DNA of 47,939 bases, taken from NCBI RefSeq assembly GCF_000403395.2, contig NZ_KE159676.1:100328-148266 (forward strand), written 5' to 3'. Shown here in pieces: positions 8,341 to 17,147 of this stretch. The DNA is from Anaerotruncus sp. G3(2012). Its GTDB lineage: Bacteria > Bacillota > Clostridia > Oscillospirales > Ruminococcaceae. Under the pieces are notes generated by a model. It was given only the letters and a program-made list of their open reading frames with translations. It ran no database searches and had not been told where the DNA came from. Both the position numbers and the translations under genes were made by a program. Each line of letters opens with the position of its first letter. Position 1 is the stretch's first letter.

Positions 8341-10098
8341 TCAGCTTCCTCTGCTTTTGTTGCTGACAGTGCCCGCTGCCGCGTCGATTTCCACCACGGT
8401 TGAGGATTTGAGGATTGAGGTTGCGTTCTCGGCAAAGACAATCACAGGGATGTCAAGCGCCATACCGACGATCGCGGCATGGGAGTTCTGCCCGCCCGCT
8501 TCGGTGACGATGCCCGAAGCCTTTTTCAGGAGCGGGAGCAGCTCGTTGGTGGTGTAGGGGATGACGAGAATATCTCCGTCCTCAAAGCCGGCGAACGCTT
8601 CCGCTTCGTTGCGGGCAACGCAAACTTTACCAAAGGCCGAACGGTTGTTGATCCCCTGCCCACTGACCAGAATATCGCCCACCACATGCACCTTGAGCAG
8701 GTTGGTGGTGCCGTTGACCCCAAGCGGGACCCCGGCGGTAATCACAGCAAGATTGCCGTTCTCGAGGAAACCGGCCTGCTGTGCCGCGTCGACCGCATGG
8801 GAGAACAGTTCGTCGGTATTTTCCTTGACATCGACCAGCAGCGGATAGGTCCCCCACGCGAGGGCGAGCTGGTAATAGGTGGATTTCAGGTGGGTGCAGG
8901 CCACGACCGGAATGGTCGGACGGTATTTAGAGAGCATCCGTGCGGTGGTGCCCGACCAGGTGACCGTCACGATCGCCGAAGCGCCGAGGTCGTTGGCGGT
9001 GGTAACAGTTGCATGGGAGATCGCATTGGTGATGTCGGGGATGTCCCCGCCGTCCATCCCGCGCATCTGGAACCGCTTGTCATAGTCGATATCCCGCTCC
9101 GCCCGCTCGGCGATCGAAGCCATCGTCCGGACCGCCTCAACCGGAAACTCCCCTGCGGCGGTCTCACCCGAGAGCATGACCGCGCTGGTGCCGTCGTAGA
9201 TCGCGTTAGCGACGTCCGCCGCTTCCGCGCGGGTCGGGCGCGGGTTGTGCATCATGCTTTCGAGCATCTGGGTTGCGGTAATGACCATCCTGCCGATGTT
9301 ATAGCATTTTTTAATCAGCAGCTTCTGAAAGACCGGGACATCCTCGAAAGGCACCTCGACACCCATGTCCCCGCGCGCGATCATGATACCGTCGGCAACC
9401 CGCAGGATCTCGTCGATGTTCGCGACCCCTTCGGCGTTTTCAATCTTTGCGATGATCCGGATGGTGTGGTTGCCCTCCCGTTCAAGCAGCCGGCGGATCT
9501 CGAGGATGTCGGCGGCGCAGCGGGTGAATGAAGCGGCGATAAAGTCGAAGCCGGTATGGACACCGAAGATGATGTCCGCGCGGTCTTTTTCGCTTATGTA
9601 GGGAAGCGACAGCCGGACCCCAGGCACATTGACCCCCTTGCGGTCGGAGATCACGCCGTTGTTGTCCACCTCGCAGACGATCTCGGGCGGCCGGACCTCG
9701 AGGACGGTCAGCTTGATGGCGCCGTCATTGAGCAGGATGGTGGAGCCGGGCTTTACATCGTTGACCAGGCCGGGGAAGTTGATATAGGAGCGCGTCTCGT
9801 CCCCCTCACATTCCTCGCCGGTCAGCACAAACCGGGAACCTGCGGCCAGCTCGGCCTTGCCGCCCTGGAAGGTGCCAAGACGGATTTCCGGACCTCTGGT
9901 ATCGAGCAGGGTGGCAACCGGAAGCCCCATTTGGGTGCGCAGGCGGTCTACCGTTTCAAATGTCTTGAGATGGCTCTCATGGGTTCCATGGGAAAAATTG
10001 AAGCGGGCGACATCCATGCCCCCTTCGATCAGGCTGCGGATGCGTTCTTCGCTGTTGGAAGCGGGCCCAAGCGTGCATACGATTTTTGTCCTTCTCAT
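8341..10098 (-). CDS. pyk: Pyruvate kinase with C-terminal PEP-utiliser domain
   Basis: A 585-aa glycolytic enzyme converting phosphoenolpyruvate and ADP to pyruvate and ATP. The catalytic core begins RRTKIVCTLGPAS and carries the MIARGDMGVEVP and SGETAAGEFPVEAV signatures. The usual ~470-residue enzyme is followed by a swivelling PEP-utiliser domain (GGQNSHAAIVG, residues about 510-585), the arrangement of the longer Bacillus/Clostridium enzymes. It likely heads a two-gene transcript with the sortase, driven by the promoter at 10142-10171. Confidence 0.96.
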   Translation of the reverse strand: MRRTKIVCTLGPASNSEERIRSLIEGGMDVARFNFSHGTHESHLKTFETVDRLRTQMGLPVATLLDTRGPEIRLGTFQGGKAELAAGSRFVLTGEECEGDETRSYINFPGLVNDVKPGSTILLNDGAIKLTVLEVRPPEIVCEVDNNGVISDRKGVNVPGVRLSLPYISEKDRADIIFGVHTGFDFIAASFTRCAADILEIRRLLEREGNHTIRIIAKIENAEGVANIDEILRVADGIMIARGDMGVEVPFEDVPVFQKLLIKKCYNIGRMVITATQMLESMMHNPRPTRAEAADVANAIYDGTSAVMLSGETAAGEFPVEAVRTMASIAERAERDIDYDKRFQMRGMDGGDIPDITNAISHATVTTANDLGASAIVTVTWSGTTARMLSKYRPTIPVVACTHLKSTYYQLALAWGTYPLLVDVKENTDELFSHAVDAAQQAGFLENGNLAVITAGVPLGVNGTTNLLKVHVVGDILVSGQGINNRSAFGKVCVARNEAEAFAGFEDGDILVIPYTTNELLPLLKKASGIVTEAGGQNSHAAIVGMALDIPVIVFAENATSILKSSTVVEIDAAAGTVSNKSRGS

Positions 10099-10141
10099 AA
10101 ATCAGGTCAACCCCCTGCAAATCAATCAAAATTCTCTCCTA

Positions 10142-10171
10142 ACTATAATCCAAACTGCCAATCGAAGTCAA
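10142..10171 (-). promoter_or_regulatory. Sigma-A promoter of pyk
   Basis: Read on the - strand: TTGACT (10166-10171), 18-bp spacer, TATAGT (10142-10147). It gives a short leader of about 35 nt before the pyk ATG. Confidence 0.65.
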
Positions 10172-10262
10172 TGGTTGTCACCAATTTGTAACTTTTCATG
10201 TATGATGTGCCTGTTTTACTCGGATTTATTGCATGTGCGAAAAAAGAAAGGAAAATTTCTGC

Positions 10263-10320
10263 TTGCATTTTGGAAGATCGTGTGGTATAGTTGATCTGTA
10301 CTAATCAAACTAGTACAGAT
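10263..10320 (+). promoter_or_regulatory. Promoter and palindromic operator of the YtrA-type operon
   Basis: TTGCAT (10263-10268), 17-bp spacer, TATAGT (10286-10291). Immediately downstream is a perfect 10-bp inverted repeat, ATCTGTACTA (10294-10303) and TAGTACAGAT (10311-10320), separated by 7 bp. It covers the expected transcription start. This is the position expected for an autorepressor operator of the GntR-family protein encoded by the first gene. Confidence 0.8.
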
Positions 10321-10374
10321 AACACGATTGATACAGCAGGTATTGACTACATTTTAAGAAAAGGGGTGGGGTTT

Positions 10375-10749
10375 GTGCTGCAACTGGACCTGCAAAGCCG
10401 GCAGCCAATCTACGAACAACTAATCCTGCGACTGACAGAACTGATTTCCCTGGGGGTGTTGGAAGCGGACACGCAGCTTCCTTCGGTGCGGACGCTGGCG
10501 CGGGACCTCGGAGTCAACCCGAACACGGTGCAGAAAGCCTACCAGGAGCTGGAACGCCGGGGAATCACCTATTCGGTATCGGGCAGAGGGAGTTTTGTTG
10601 CACCGGGAGAAGGAGCACGCGAGATCCTCAGCAGACAGAGTGTTGAAAAGATTCGGGATGCCGTTTCGGAGGGGAAGCGGACTGGTCTGACCCGTCCGCA
10701 GGTGGATGAAGTGGTCTCATCGGTATACAGCGAGGAGGTATCAGTATGA
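10375..10749 (+). CDS. GntR-family transcriptional regulator, YtrA subfamily
   Basis: A 124-aa repressor consisting of a GntR winged helix (about 10-75: YEQLILRLTELISLGVL, then LPSVRTLARDLGVNPNTVQKAYQELERRG) and a short C-terminal helical dimerisation region, typical of the YtrA subfamily. The GTG at 10375 is chosen because AAGGGGTGG lies just upstream; the in-frame TTG at 10291 lies inside the promoter. Its 4-nt overlap (ATGA) with an ABC ATPase gene and the operator upstream indicate autoregulation of an ABC-transporter operon. Confidence 0.9.
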   Translation: MLQLDLQSRQPIYEQLILRLTELISLGVLEADTQLPSVRTLARDLGVNPNTVQKAYQELERRGITYSVSGRGSFVAPGEGAREILSRQSVEKIRDAVSEGKRTGLTRPQVDEVVSSVYSEEVSV

Positions 10750-11645
10750 TTCAGGCAACCGGTCTGGTGAAATGCTTCGGGGATTTTACAGCACTCTCCG
10801 AGCTGACCACCCAGATACAGAAGGGTTCGATCTATGGTCTGGTCGGTTCCAACGGCTCAGGGAAGAGCACCTTCCTGCGGCTGATCGCGGGGGTCTATAT
10901 CCCGGATGGGGGGACGCTCCAGATCGATGGGCAGGCCGTTTATGAGAATATCGCGGTCAAACAGCGGATTTTTTTCGTAGCGGACGACCTATACTTCCTG
11001 CCGCAGAGCAGTATGAACGACATGGCGGGGTTTTACCGCGGCATCTACCACAACTTTTCAGACGAGCGGTACCAGAAGCTGTGTGATATCTTCCCGCTCG
11101 ACCCCAAAAAGAAGATCACGACCTTCTCAAAAGGGATGAAGCGTCAGGCGGCGCTGCTGCTGGGACTGGCCTGCCAGCCCGATCTGCTGCTGCTCGACGA
11201 GGCGTTCGACGGGCTGGACCCGGTGATGCGGGGCGCGGTGCGCAAGCTGCTTTCGGATGAGATCGCTTCCCGGGAAATGACGGTGCTCATCACCAGCCAT
11301 AACCTGCGCGAACTGGAAGACCTCTGCGACCATGTGGGCCTGCTGCACAAAGGGCGCATCCTGTTTGAACGGGAGATTGACGAACTCAAGCTTGGATTCT
11401 GCAAGGTGCACGCGGCCTTCCCGGAAGGGATCGGGGACGAGATGCTCTCCGGCCTGGACCTGATGCAGGTTTCCCGGAACGGCAGCCTGCTCAACCTGAT
11501 CGTGCGGGGCAGGTCGGCAGATGCCTCGGAATATCTGCTTTCCAAGGGGGCAGTATTCGCGGAGGGCGTGCCGTTGACGCTCGAAGAAGTATTTGTACAT
11601 GAAATGGAGGCGGTCGGCTATGACTACAACAACATCATTTTCTAA
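10746..11645 (+). CDS. ABC transporter ATP-binding protein (YtrB/EcsA-like)
   Basis: A 299-aa nucleotide-binding subunit. Walker A is GSNGSGKST (about 35-43), the signature is FSKGMKRQAALLL, Walker B is LLLLDEAFDGLDP, and the switch His is in ITSHNL. The last ~85 residues form the C-terminal extension common in this exporter group. It overlaps the regulator upstream by 4 nt and the permease downstream by 26 nt, so the three are co-translated. Substrate unknown; relatives are linked to cell-wall antibiotic response. Confidence 0.93.
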   Translation: MIQATGLVKCFGDFTALSELTTQIQKGSIYGLVGSNGSGKSTFLRLIAGVYIPDGGTLQIDGQAVYENIAVKQRIFFVADDLYFLPQSSMNDMAGFYRGIYHNFSDERYQKLCDIFPLDPKKKITTFSKGMKRQAALLLGLACQPDLLLLDEAFDGLDPVMRGAVRKLLSDEIASREMTVLITSHNLRELEDLCDHVGLLHKGRILFEREIDELKLGFCKVHAAFPEGIGDEMLSGLDLMQVSRNGSLLNLIVRGRSADASEYLLSKGAVFAEGVPLTLEEVFVHEMEAVGYDYNNIIF

Positions 11646-13992
11646 TCAGGGACAATTCGTCGGCCTCTATAAAAGCACGCTCCGCAGGAACTTCGGCTAT
11701 TTCGGCCTGATCTCGGCCCTGCTTCTGGTCTTTTATCCATTGCAGTACGCGATGGAGGTGTTTGGGTACCACCGCGACTGGCTAGGGGGAGCTCCAATTC
11801 TGATAGAGGACTATTCCCTGCTCGGGCTGGGGCGGAACTTTACCCCGACCTCCGCGTTCTTTTATACTGCAATCCTTCTGATCGTGCCGCTGGTGCTCGC
11901 GCTGCATCTGAACAGCTATATGCACAGCAAGAAGGCGTCCGATGTCTACCACGCGGTCCCGGTCAGCCGCGGGACGCTGCTTACCGTCAATATGGCGGCG
12001 GCCATGACCATCCTTGCGGTCCCGGTGGTCGTTTCCAACCTGCTGGTTGCCGTTTTTCAGGTCTGCAAATTTGGGTTCTTCCCGGCGCTGCTCGGTTACC
12101 AGCTTCTCGATATGGTGGGCTGGCTGATCTGCGCATTCGCGATCTATGCGGTTGCCACCTTTGCCTGTGTGTTGGTGGGCACCGTGTTCGACAGTTTTGT
12201 TTACACCATGATCATGCTCGGCATTGTGCCGCTGCTGGGCCTGCTCTGTTTCATGATGGAGATGCTGTTCCTCTGTGGCTTTGTCCCCAACGAGCGGGCG
12301 ATGCTCAACCTTCTGAACCTCTCGCCGATGCTGCTCATGCCCACCCGGTTCGCGCTGCACAGCATCCACGACGGATACGGAAACCTTCTCCCGAAGGATT
12401 CGGACCCGATCTTTTTCCAGTTCCAGATGTTTTCGGACAGCAACCTCGCAATGGTCTGCTGGCTGTTCCTTTCGGCAGCCCTCTTTGTTCTGACGGTCCG
12501 GCTCTACCGGCGGCGCAGCAGTGAAAAAGCCGAGATCACAACCACGCAGGGCGCGCTGCCGACCTTTGTCAAGCTGGCTGTGACCCTATGCGCGGGGTTG
12601 GTCATCGGTACGATCTTTTCACAGGCGACGGTATTCATCCAGAGCGAGAATGCCTCGTTCCTGATCTGGGCGGCGATCGGGGGCATCCTCACCTATGTGA
12701 TCCTGGAAGCGGTGTTCAACCGCGGGTTCAAGACCGTCCTGCGCAGCCTGCCGCTCGGCGTGGGAATGACGGTATTTACCCTCGCATTTTCGGCAATCTT
12801 CATGACCGGCGGGCTGGGCTATGAAAAGCGCGTCCCAAACATCTCGGACATCGAGTCGGTCGAGATCAATTACACCGGCACATACGGCGGCGATATGCCG
12901 CAAAAGTTTGGTGAGGAGCAGATTTTGCCGGACGGAACCTCCAACTGGAAAACCCTCGCGTACTATCGAACGGTTGAGCTGCGTGAACCGCAGAACATCC
13001 AGGCGGTGCAGGCACTCCATCAGGCGGTCGCCGGACAGAAATACGACGATTACTGGCATTCGTTGTCGCTGACCTACCGCCTGAAAAACGGGAAAACCCT
13101 TTCACGCTCGTATAGCGGGATACCGTCTGAGGAAATCGAGCGGCTGCTCCCGATCGAAATAAGCGGGGAATTCCTTGCCCAGACCAACCCGGCCTATTTT
13201 GTAAAAGGGCAGCAGGTCACCTCGTGGGAGCTTCAGGACCCGTTCGGCTTCCGGCATGAGGAGATCGGCGAGGATTGGACAGCGGAAGAATCGCAGGAGC
13301 TGCTGGATGCAATCGCGGCTGATGCGGCGTCTATGACGCTGGAAGACCTGAAGAACCCGCAGTCCGAACCGGTCGCAATCCTGAACTGCTTCGCGAACCC
13401 TCCCAAGGAGGGGAGCGAACGGTTCTGCCGCTGGGGCATCTTCCCGGTCACCGACCGCACAACCCATACCTATGCGTTCCTTGCCAAAAAGAATCTGCTG
13501 GAAGGGCTTGAGGTCGATTGGGATGACTGCTACGCAGTAACCGCCGAAGTGTTTGACCGCGGCAGGAGCAACCATATCTTCGTCAATGACAGCATCGTTC
13601 TGTCCTCACTGTCCGGGCATATGTTCAGAGTGGAGGATCTGGAATATGTCACCGAACGGATCAACGAACTCCGCTTTGCGGATAACCTGGGCGAGAGGGA
13701 GGACGGAGTGTACGGAGAGTATCTGTTCCTGAGCGAGGATGCTTCCGACATCCGGACCCTTTCGGAGCACGCCTCGTTCTATTGCAGGGAAGAGGAGCCT
13801 GTCGCGATTGTAAGCTTCTATTTTAAAGGAAGGGAGAACGGCAAAAAGGTTCTCGTGCCGCTGGCTAACCTGCCCGCATCCCTGCAGGAGCGGATGACTG
13901 CCTATTGTGCGAACAGCTACGGCTATAGCTACTCGGACTATGAAACGGTTACCTCTACGGGTATGGAAGGTGCGGTGGTGATTGCCGGATAA
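11620..13992 (+). CDS. ABC transporter permease with large extracytoplasmic C-terminal domain
   Basis: A 790-aa membrane protein. The first ~410 residues contain about eight hydrophobic helices. The remaining ~380 residues are soluble and probably extracellular, resembling the DUF6449 region found in clostridial YtrC-like permeases. The start at 11620 has GGAGG about 10 nt upstream; the frame is open from 11593. It overlaps the ATPase gene by 26 nt and is the partner permease. A sensing or binding role for the C-terminal domain is inferred. Confidence 0.85.
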   Translation: MTTTTSFSNQGQFVGLYKSTLRRNFGYFGLISALLLVFYPLQYAMEVFGYHRDWLGGAPILIEDYSLLGLGRNFTPTSAFFYTAILLIVPLVLALHLNSYMHSKKASDVYHAVPVSRGTLLTVNMAAAMTILAVPVVVSNLLVAVFQVCKFGFFPALLGYQLLDMVGWLICAFAIYAVATFACVLVGTVFDSFVYTMIMLGIVPLLGLLCFMMEMLFLCGFVPNERAMLNLLNLSPMLLMPTRFALHSIHDGYGNLLPKDSDPIFFQFQMFSDSNLAMVCWLFLSAALFVLTVRLYRRRSSEKAEITTTQGALPTFVKLAVTLCAGLVIGTIFSQATVFIQSENASFLIWAAIGGILTYVILEAVFNRGFKTVLRSLPLGVGMTVFTLAFSAIFMTGGLGYEKRVPNISDIESVEINYTGTYGGDMPQKFGEEQILPDGTSNWKTLAYYRTVELREPQNIQAVQALHQAVAGQKYDDYWHSLSLTYRLKNGKTLSRSYSGIPSEEIERLLPIEISGEFLAQTNPAYFVKGQQVTSWELQDPFGFRHEEIGEDWTAEESQELLDAIAADAASMTLEDLKNPQSEPVAILNCFANPPKEGSERFCRWGIFPVTDRTTHTYAFLAKKNLLEGLEVDWDDCYAVTAEVFDRGRSNHIFVNDSIVLSSLSGHMFRVEDLEYVTERINELRFADNLGEREDGVYGEYLFLSEDASDIRTLSEHASFYCREEEPVAIVSFYFKGRENGKKVLVPLANLPASLQERMTAYCANSYGYSYSDYETVTSTGMEGAVVIAG

Positions 13993-14008
13993 CACAGGAT
14001 AAAAGCGA

Positions 14009-14038
14009 AAGAGGACGCTGCATTTGCAGCGTCCTCTT
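14009..14038 (+). terminator. Terminator of the YtrA-type ABC operon
   Basis: Perfect 13-bp stem (14009-14021 with 14026-14038) with an ATTT loop, followed by CTCTTTTTCTG. It starts 17 nt past the permease stop. Confidence 0.92.
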
Positions 14039-14056
14039 CTCTTTTTCTGTTTTCAA

Positions 14057-14073
14057 CAAAGCCCGAGGCTTTG
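14057..14073. terminator. Second short terminator-like hairpin
   Basis: CAAAGCC and GGCTTTG around a CGA loop, then GTTGATTTTTTG on the + strand. It may back up the terminator at 14009-14038. Nothing else was recognised between here and the cardiolipin synthase stop at 14223. Confidence 0.5.
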
Positions 14074-14222
14074 GTTGATTTTTTGCTGCCGCAGCAGCAC
14101 ACGCAGCCCAAAAACCCCATACAGTGAGACAGCATAAGTTTGGTTCCAGACAAACACAGGCGATCGCACTTTGGAAAGCTGGTCTTTTCCTTAAAAGTTT
14201 ACTCAATTTTTGGGGAAAAGCC

Positions 14223-15767
14223 TTACATCATGGGGGAGAACAGCCGTAGCAGCGACCGCACCACCCGCCGCAGGAAAAAGACCGAACGGTTATAATCCAG
14301 CGGAATCTGCTGGGAAAGCGTGAGTGTCTGGAGGAAATCCTGTTTCACATCCTGGATCAGGCTGCTCTGGTAGAAGCAGACGCCGCATTCGAAATGCAGG
14401 TAAAAGCTGCGGTAATCCATGTTAGCGGTGCCGACGACCGCGACCTCGTCATCACTGACGTACATTTTGGCATGGATGAACCCAGGCGTATATTCGTAAA
14501 TTTTGACCCCGGCGTCAAGCAGCGGCTGGTAGAACGAGCGGGTGACCTCATGGACATACCACTTGTCCGGAACATGCGGGGTGAGGATGCGCACATCGAC
14601 CCCGCTGCGCGCAGCGATCGAAAGGGCGGTTGTCATCTCGTTGTCGAGGATCAGATAAGGGGTCGTGATGTAGACATATCTGGTCGCCCGGCTGATGATC
14701 TGCATATAGGTTTCTTCCGAAACATTGAGCCGGTCGAGCGGGCTGTCCCCGAACGGCTGGACGAAGCCGTCGCTCTCGCAGGAGATGGTCGGCTTGAACT
14801 GGTCAAATTCCTCGTCGGTCGGCTTGCTGAAGTTCCAGAGAGAAAGGAACAGGGCGGTCAGATTCCAGACCCCATCCCCGCGCAGAAGGACGGCGGTATC
14901 CTTCCAATGGCCGTGTTTCTCATACCGGTTGATATACTCGTCCGCGATGTTGATCCCGCCGCAAAACCCCACATTTCCGTCCACGACGGTAATCTTGCGG
15001 TGGTCGCGGTAGTTCATCATCGAGTTCAGATGGGGCTGGAACGGGTTGAACACCACGCATTTGATCCCCGCAGCCCGCAGGCGGCTGGCGTAGTTGTGGG
15101 GCAGGGTCTGGATCGAACCGATGTCGTCGAACATGAACCGTACGTCCAGCCCCGCCGCCGCTTTCTTTTTGAGGATCGCAAAGATTGGGTCCCACATCTC
15201 GCCCTCTTCCAGGATGAAATATTCCATGAAGATATACCGTTCCGCCTTTTCCAGCTCTTCCAGCATCCGTTCCCAGGCGGCCTCCCCCAGCGGGAAATAT
15301 TCAGCCTGGGTGTGTTCCCAGACCGGGGTTCCGGTGGTGAGCGTGATATAGTCGGACAGCACGCTGTATTGCGGGCACTGCGCGCTGAGCTGCGGATGGG
15401 ATGGCAGGTCATATTGCAGGTGGTGGCGGGCATAGTCCTCCGCACCCTGAATTTTCAGCAGCAGGCTTTTGGGCAGTCCCTTGTTGCCAAATGTCAGGTA
15501 GAACAGCCCGCCGAAGATCGGGAACGCCATAATGATAACCACCCAGGCCAGCTTGTAGGACGGGTTTTCGTCCTTACTGACGAGAAAGATCACCAAACAG
15601 AGGCTCAAAATCTCAAACAGCATATAGAGGACGGTAAAATGCTCGACCAGACGCAGAATAAAGACCACCAGCACTGCAATCTGGACAAGGATCAGGAGGG
15701 AGACGATTCCCACCTTGCCGAGCAGGAGATTGAGAACCGATTTGATGTGCAGCTTTCTCTTATGCAT
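14223..15767 (-). CDS. cls: Cardiolipin synthase (phospholipase D family)
   Basis: A 514-aa membrane enzyme joining two phosphatidylglycerols to cardiolipin. Two N-terminal transmembrane helices (about 15-35 and 40-60) are followed by a third hydrophobic segment, then two HKD motifs: HRKITVVDGNVGFCGGIN (about residue 225) and HAKMYVSDDEVAVVGTANMD (about 405). Both catalytic sites are intact. The start at 15767 (MHKRKLH) has a CGAGGT ribosome site; the frame is open to 15902. Its transcription relative to upstream galE is uncertain because a hairpin lies between them. Confidence 0.93.
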   Translation of the reverse strand: MHKRKLHIKSVLNLLLGKVGIVSLLILVQIAVLVVFILRLVEHFTVLYMLFEILSLCLVIFLVSKDENPSYKLAWVVIIMAFPIFGGLFYLTFGNKGLPKSLLLKIQGAEDYARHHLQYDLPSHPQLSAQCPQYSVLSDYITLTTGTPVWEHTQAEYFPLGEAAWERMLEELEKAERYIFMEYFILEEGEMWDPIFAILKKKAAAGLDVRFMFDDIGSIQTLPHNYASRLRAAGIKCVVFNPFQPHLNSMMNYRDHRKITVVDGNVGFCGGINIADEYINRYEKHGHWKDTAVLLRGDGVWNLTALFLSLWNFSKPTDEEFDQFKPTISCESDGFVQPFGDSPLDRLNVSEETYMQIISRATRYVYITTPYLILDNEMTTALSIAARSGVDVRILTPHVPDKWYVHEVTRSFYQPLLDAGVKIYEYTPGFIHAKMYVSDDEVAVVGTANMDYRSFYLHFECGVCFYQSSLIQDVKQDFLQTLTLSQQIPLDYNRSVFFLRRVVRSLLRLFSPMM

Positions 15768-15816
15768 AAAAATACCTCGAAAAATGGAAGGATGGATTTG
15801 CGTACCCGAATACAGA

Positions 15817-15849
15817 TTCCACCGCAGCGCTTGTCGTGCTGCGGTGGAA
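15817..15849 (-). other. Hairpin between galE and cls
   Basis: A 12-bp perfect inverted repeat (15817-15828 with 15838-15849) around a 9-nt loop, between the galE stop and the cls start on the - strand. There is no real T-run after it, so it may be a weak terminator or an mRNA stability element. Confidence 0.45.
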
Positions 15850-15905
15850 AGGCAGGTATCCTTCAGGACATTATAACATGGCTGCGGACAATCTGCAACC
15901 AAAGA

Positions 15906-16904
15906 TCAGGCATTATGGCTGCTGAAATTCCAGTTATCGGCGCACATATCGTCGATCGTGCGGGTCGCTTCCCAACCAAACAGACGCTTGGCTTTCGAGC
16001 TGTCCGCATAGGAGGTTGCGATGTCGCCGGGGCGGCGGGGCGCGATGCGATAGGGCACCTTCCGCCCGCTCGCCTTTTCAAACGCCCGGACGATCTCCAA
16101 TACCGAATAGCCATGCCCGGTGCCGAGGTTGACCGCTTCGACGCCGGTTTTGTCCATGATATAGTCGAGCGCGTTCAGATGGCCGACCGCGAGGTCCACC
16201 ACATGGATATAGTCCCGTACGCCGGTCCCATCCGGCGTGTCGTAGTCGTCCCCAAACACCGAAAGTTCCGCCAGTTTGCCGGTTGCGACCTGTGCAATAT
16301 ACGGAAGCAGGTTGTTTGGGATCCCGTTGGGGTCCTCACCGAGCAGGCCGCTTTTGTGTGCGCCGATCGGGTTGAAATACCGCAGCAGGGCAACGCTCCA
16401 TTCGGGGTCGGCCGCGTGCAGGTCGGTCAGAATCTGCTCAATGAATAGTTTGGTTGCGCCATAAGGATTGGTGGTCGAGAGGGGCATATCCTCCCGGAAC
16501 GGGACCTGGTTGTGCATCCCATAGACGGTAGCTGAGGAGGAAAAGACGATCTTTTTGCAGCCATGCGCCGCCATCACTTCGCAGAGCAGGAAGGTGCCGG
16601 TCAGGTTGTTGTGGTAGTACCGCAGGGGGATTTTGCAGGATTCGCCGACCGCTTTCAATCCGGCAAAATGGATCACCGCGTCGATCTGGTTTTCGGAGAA
16701 GACCCGGTCGATCCCCTCCCGGTCGAGCAGGTCGACCTCGTAGAACCGGAAATCCTTCCCGGTGATTTTGCGGATACGGTCGAGCACTTCCGGCTTGGAG
16801 TTGACAAAATTGTCGAGGATGACAACCTCTTTCCCCGCGTTCAGCAGTTCAACGCAGGTGTGGGAACCGATATAACCGGCGCCGCCAGTGACCAGAATAG
16901 ACAT
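15906..16904 (-). CDS. galE: UDP-glucose 4-epimerase
   Basis: A 332-aa short-chain dehydrogenase/reductase of the usual GalE length interconverting UDP-glucose and UDP-galactose. The NAD-binding motif GGAGYIGSH is at residues 7-15. The catalytic Tyr/Lys pair is in NPYGATK, preceded by FSSSATVYG. The C-terminal substrate region ends RRPGDIATSYADSSKAKRLFGW. It has its own consensus promoter at 16957-16985 and may supply precursors for cell-surface glycans, in line with the flippase nearby. Confidence 0.96.
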   Translation of the reverse strand: MSILVTGGAGYIGSHTCVELLNAGKEVVILDNFVNSKPEVLDRIRKITGKDFRFYEVDLLDREGIDRVFSENQIDAVIHFAGLKAVGESCKIPLRYYHNNLTGTFLLCEVMAAHGCKKIVFSSSATVYGMHNQVPFREDMPLSTTNPYGATKLFIEQILTDLHAADPEWSVALLRYFNPIGAHKSGLLGEDPNGIPNNLLPYIAQVATGKLAELSVFGDDYDTPDGTGVRDYIHVVDLAVGHLNALDYIMDKTGVEAVNLGTGHGYSVLEIVRAFEKASGRKVPYRIAPRRPGDIATSYADSSKAKRLFGWEATRTIDDMCADNWNFSSHNA

Positions 16905-16956
16905 AAAAAATCATCCTTTCTCTAAGGTTGGGGCAGGCCGCCCCTCTGTTGATTTT

Positions 16957-16985
16957 AGTATAAAAGATCGCTGTGGGGATGTCAA
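16957..16985 (-). promoter_or_regulatory. Sigma-A promoter of galE
   Basis: Read on the - strand: TTGACA (16980-16985), 17-bp spacer, TATACT (16957-16962). A near-perfect consensus about 50 nt before the start codon. Confidence 0.85.
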
Positions 16986-17043
16986 TGCGGAGCGCCGGAC
17001 AGGAACGATCTGTCCATAAATACGCATCAATTTTCTGCGCCCC

Positions 17044-17147
17044 GTTCGCAGATGATTTGTAACGTTTCACGATCGCTACCAAACACGCTGGTTCCGTTCG
17101 CAGGTGACCTGGAGCGTTTCACCATTGCTCCCGAACACGATGGTTCC
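17044..17147. repeat. 52-bp tandem duplication at the end of the metallohydrolase gene
   Basis: Positions 17044-17095 and 17096-17147 are two direct copies, 52 bp each, with about ten mismatches. The upstream copy (in gene direction) encodes the final ~17 residues. Because 52 is not a multiple of 3, the second copy is entered in another frame and translation stops at 17076 after NQRVW. Read in its own frame the second copy would give TSVFGSDRETLQIICERG, closely matching the first. Confidence 0.85.

Noticed and set aside
7435-10098. Functional link between pyruvate kinase and sortase
   Set aside because: They probably share a transcript because of a 45-nt gap, but nothing in the sequences suggests a shared process; adjacency alone is not evidence.
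14394-16448. 684-codon open frame on the + strand opposite cls and galE
   Set aside because: It is antisense to two clearly identified enzymes, crosses their gene border, and has a low-complexity, charge-biased sequence typical of shadow frames in GC-rich genes.
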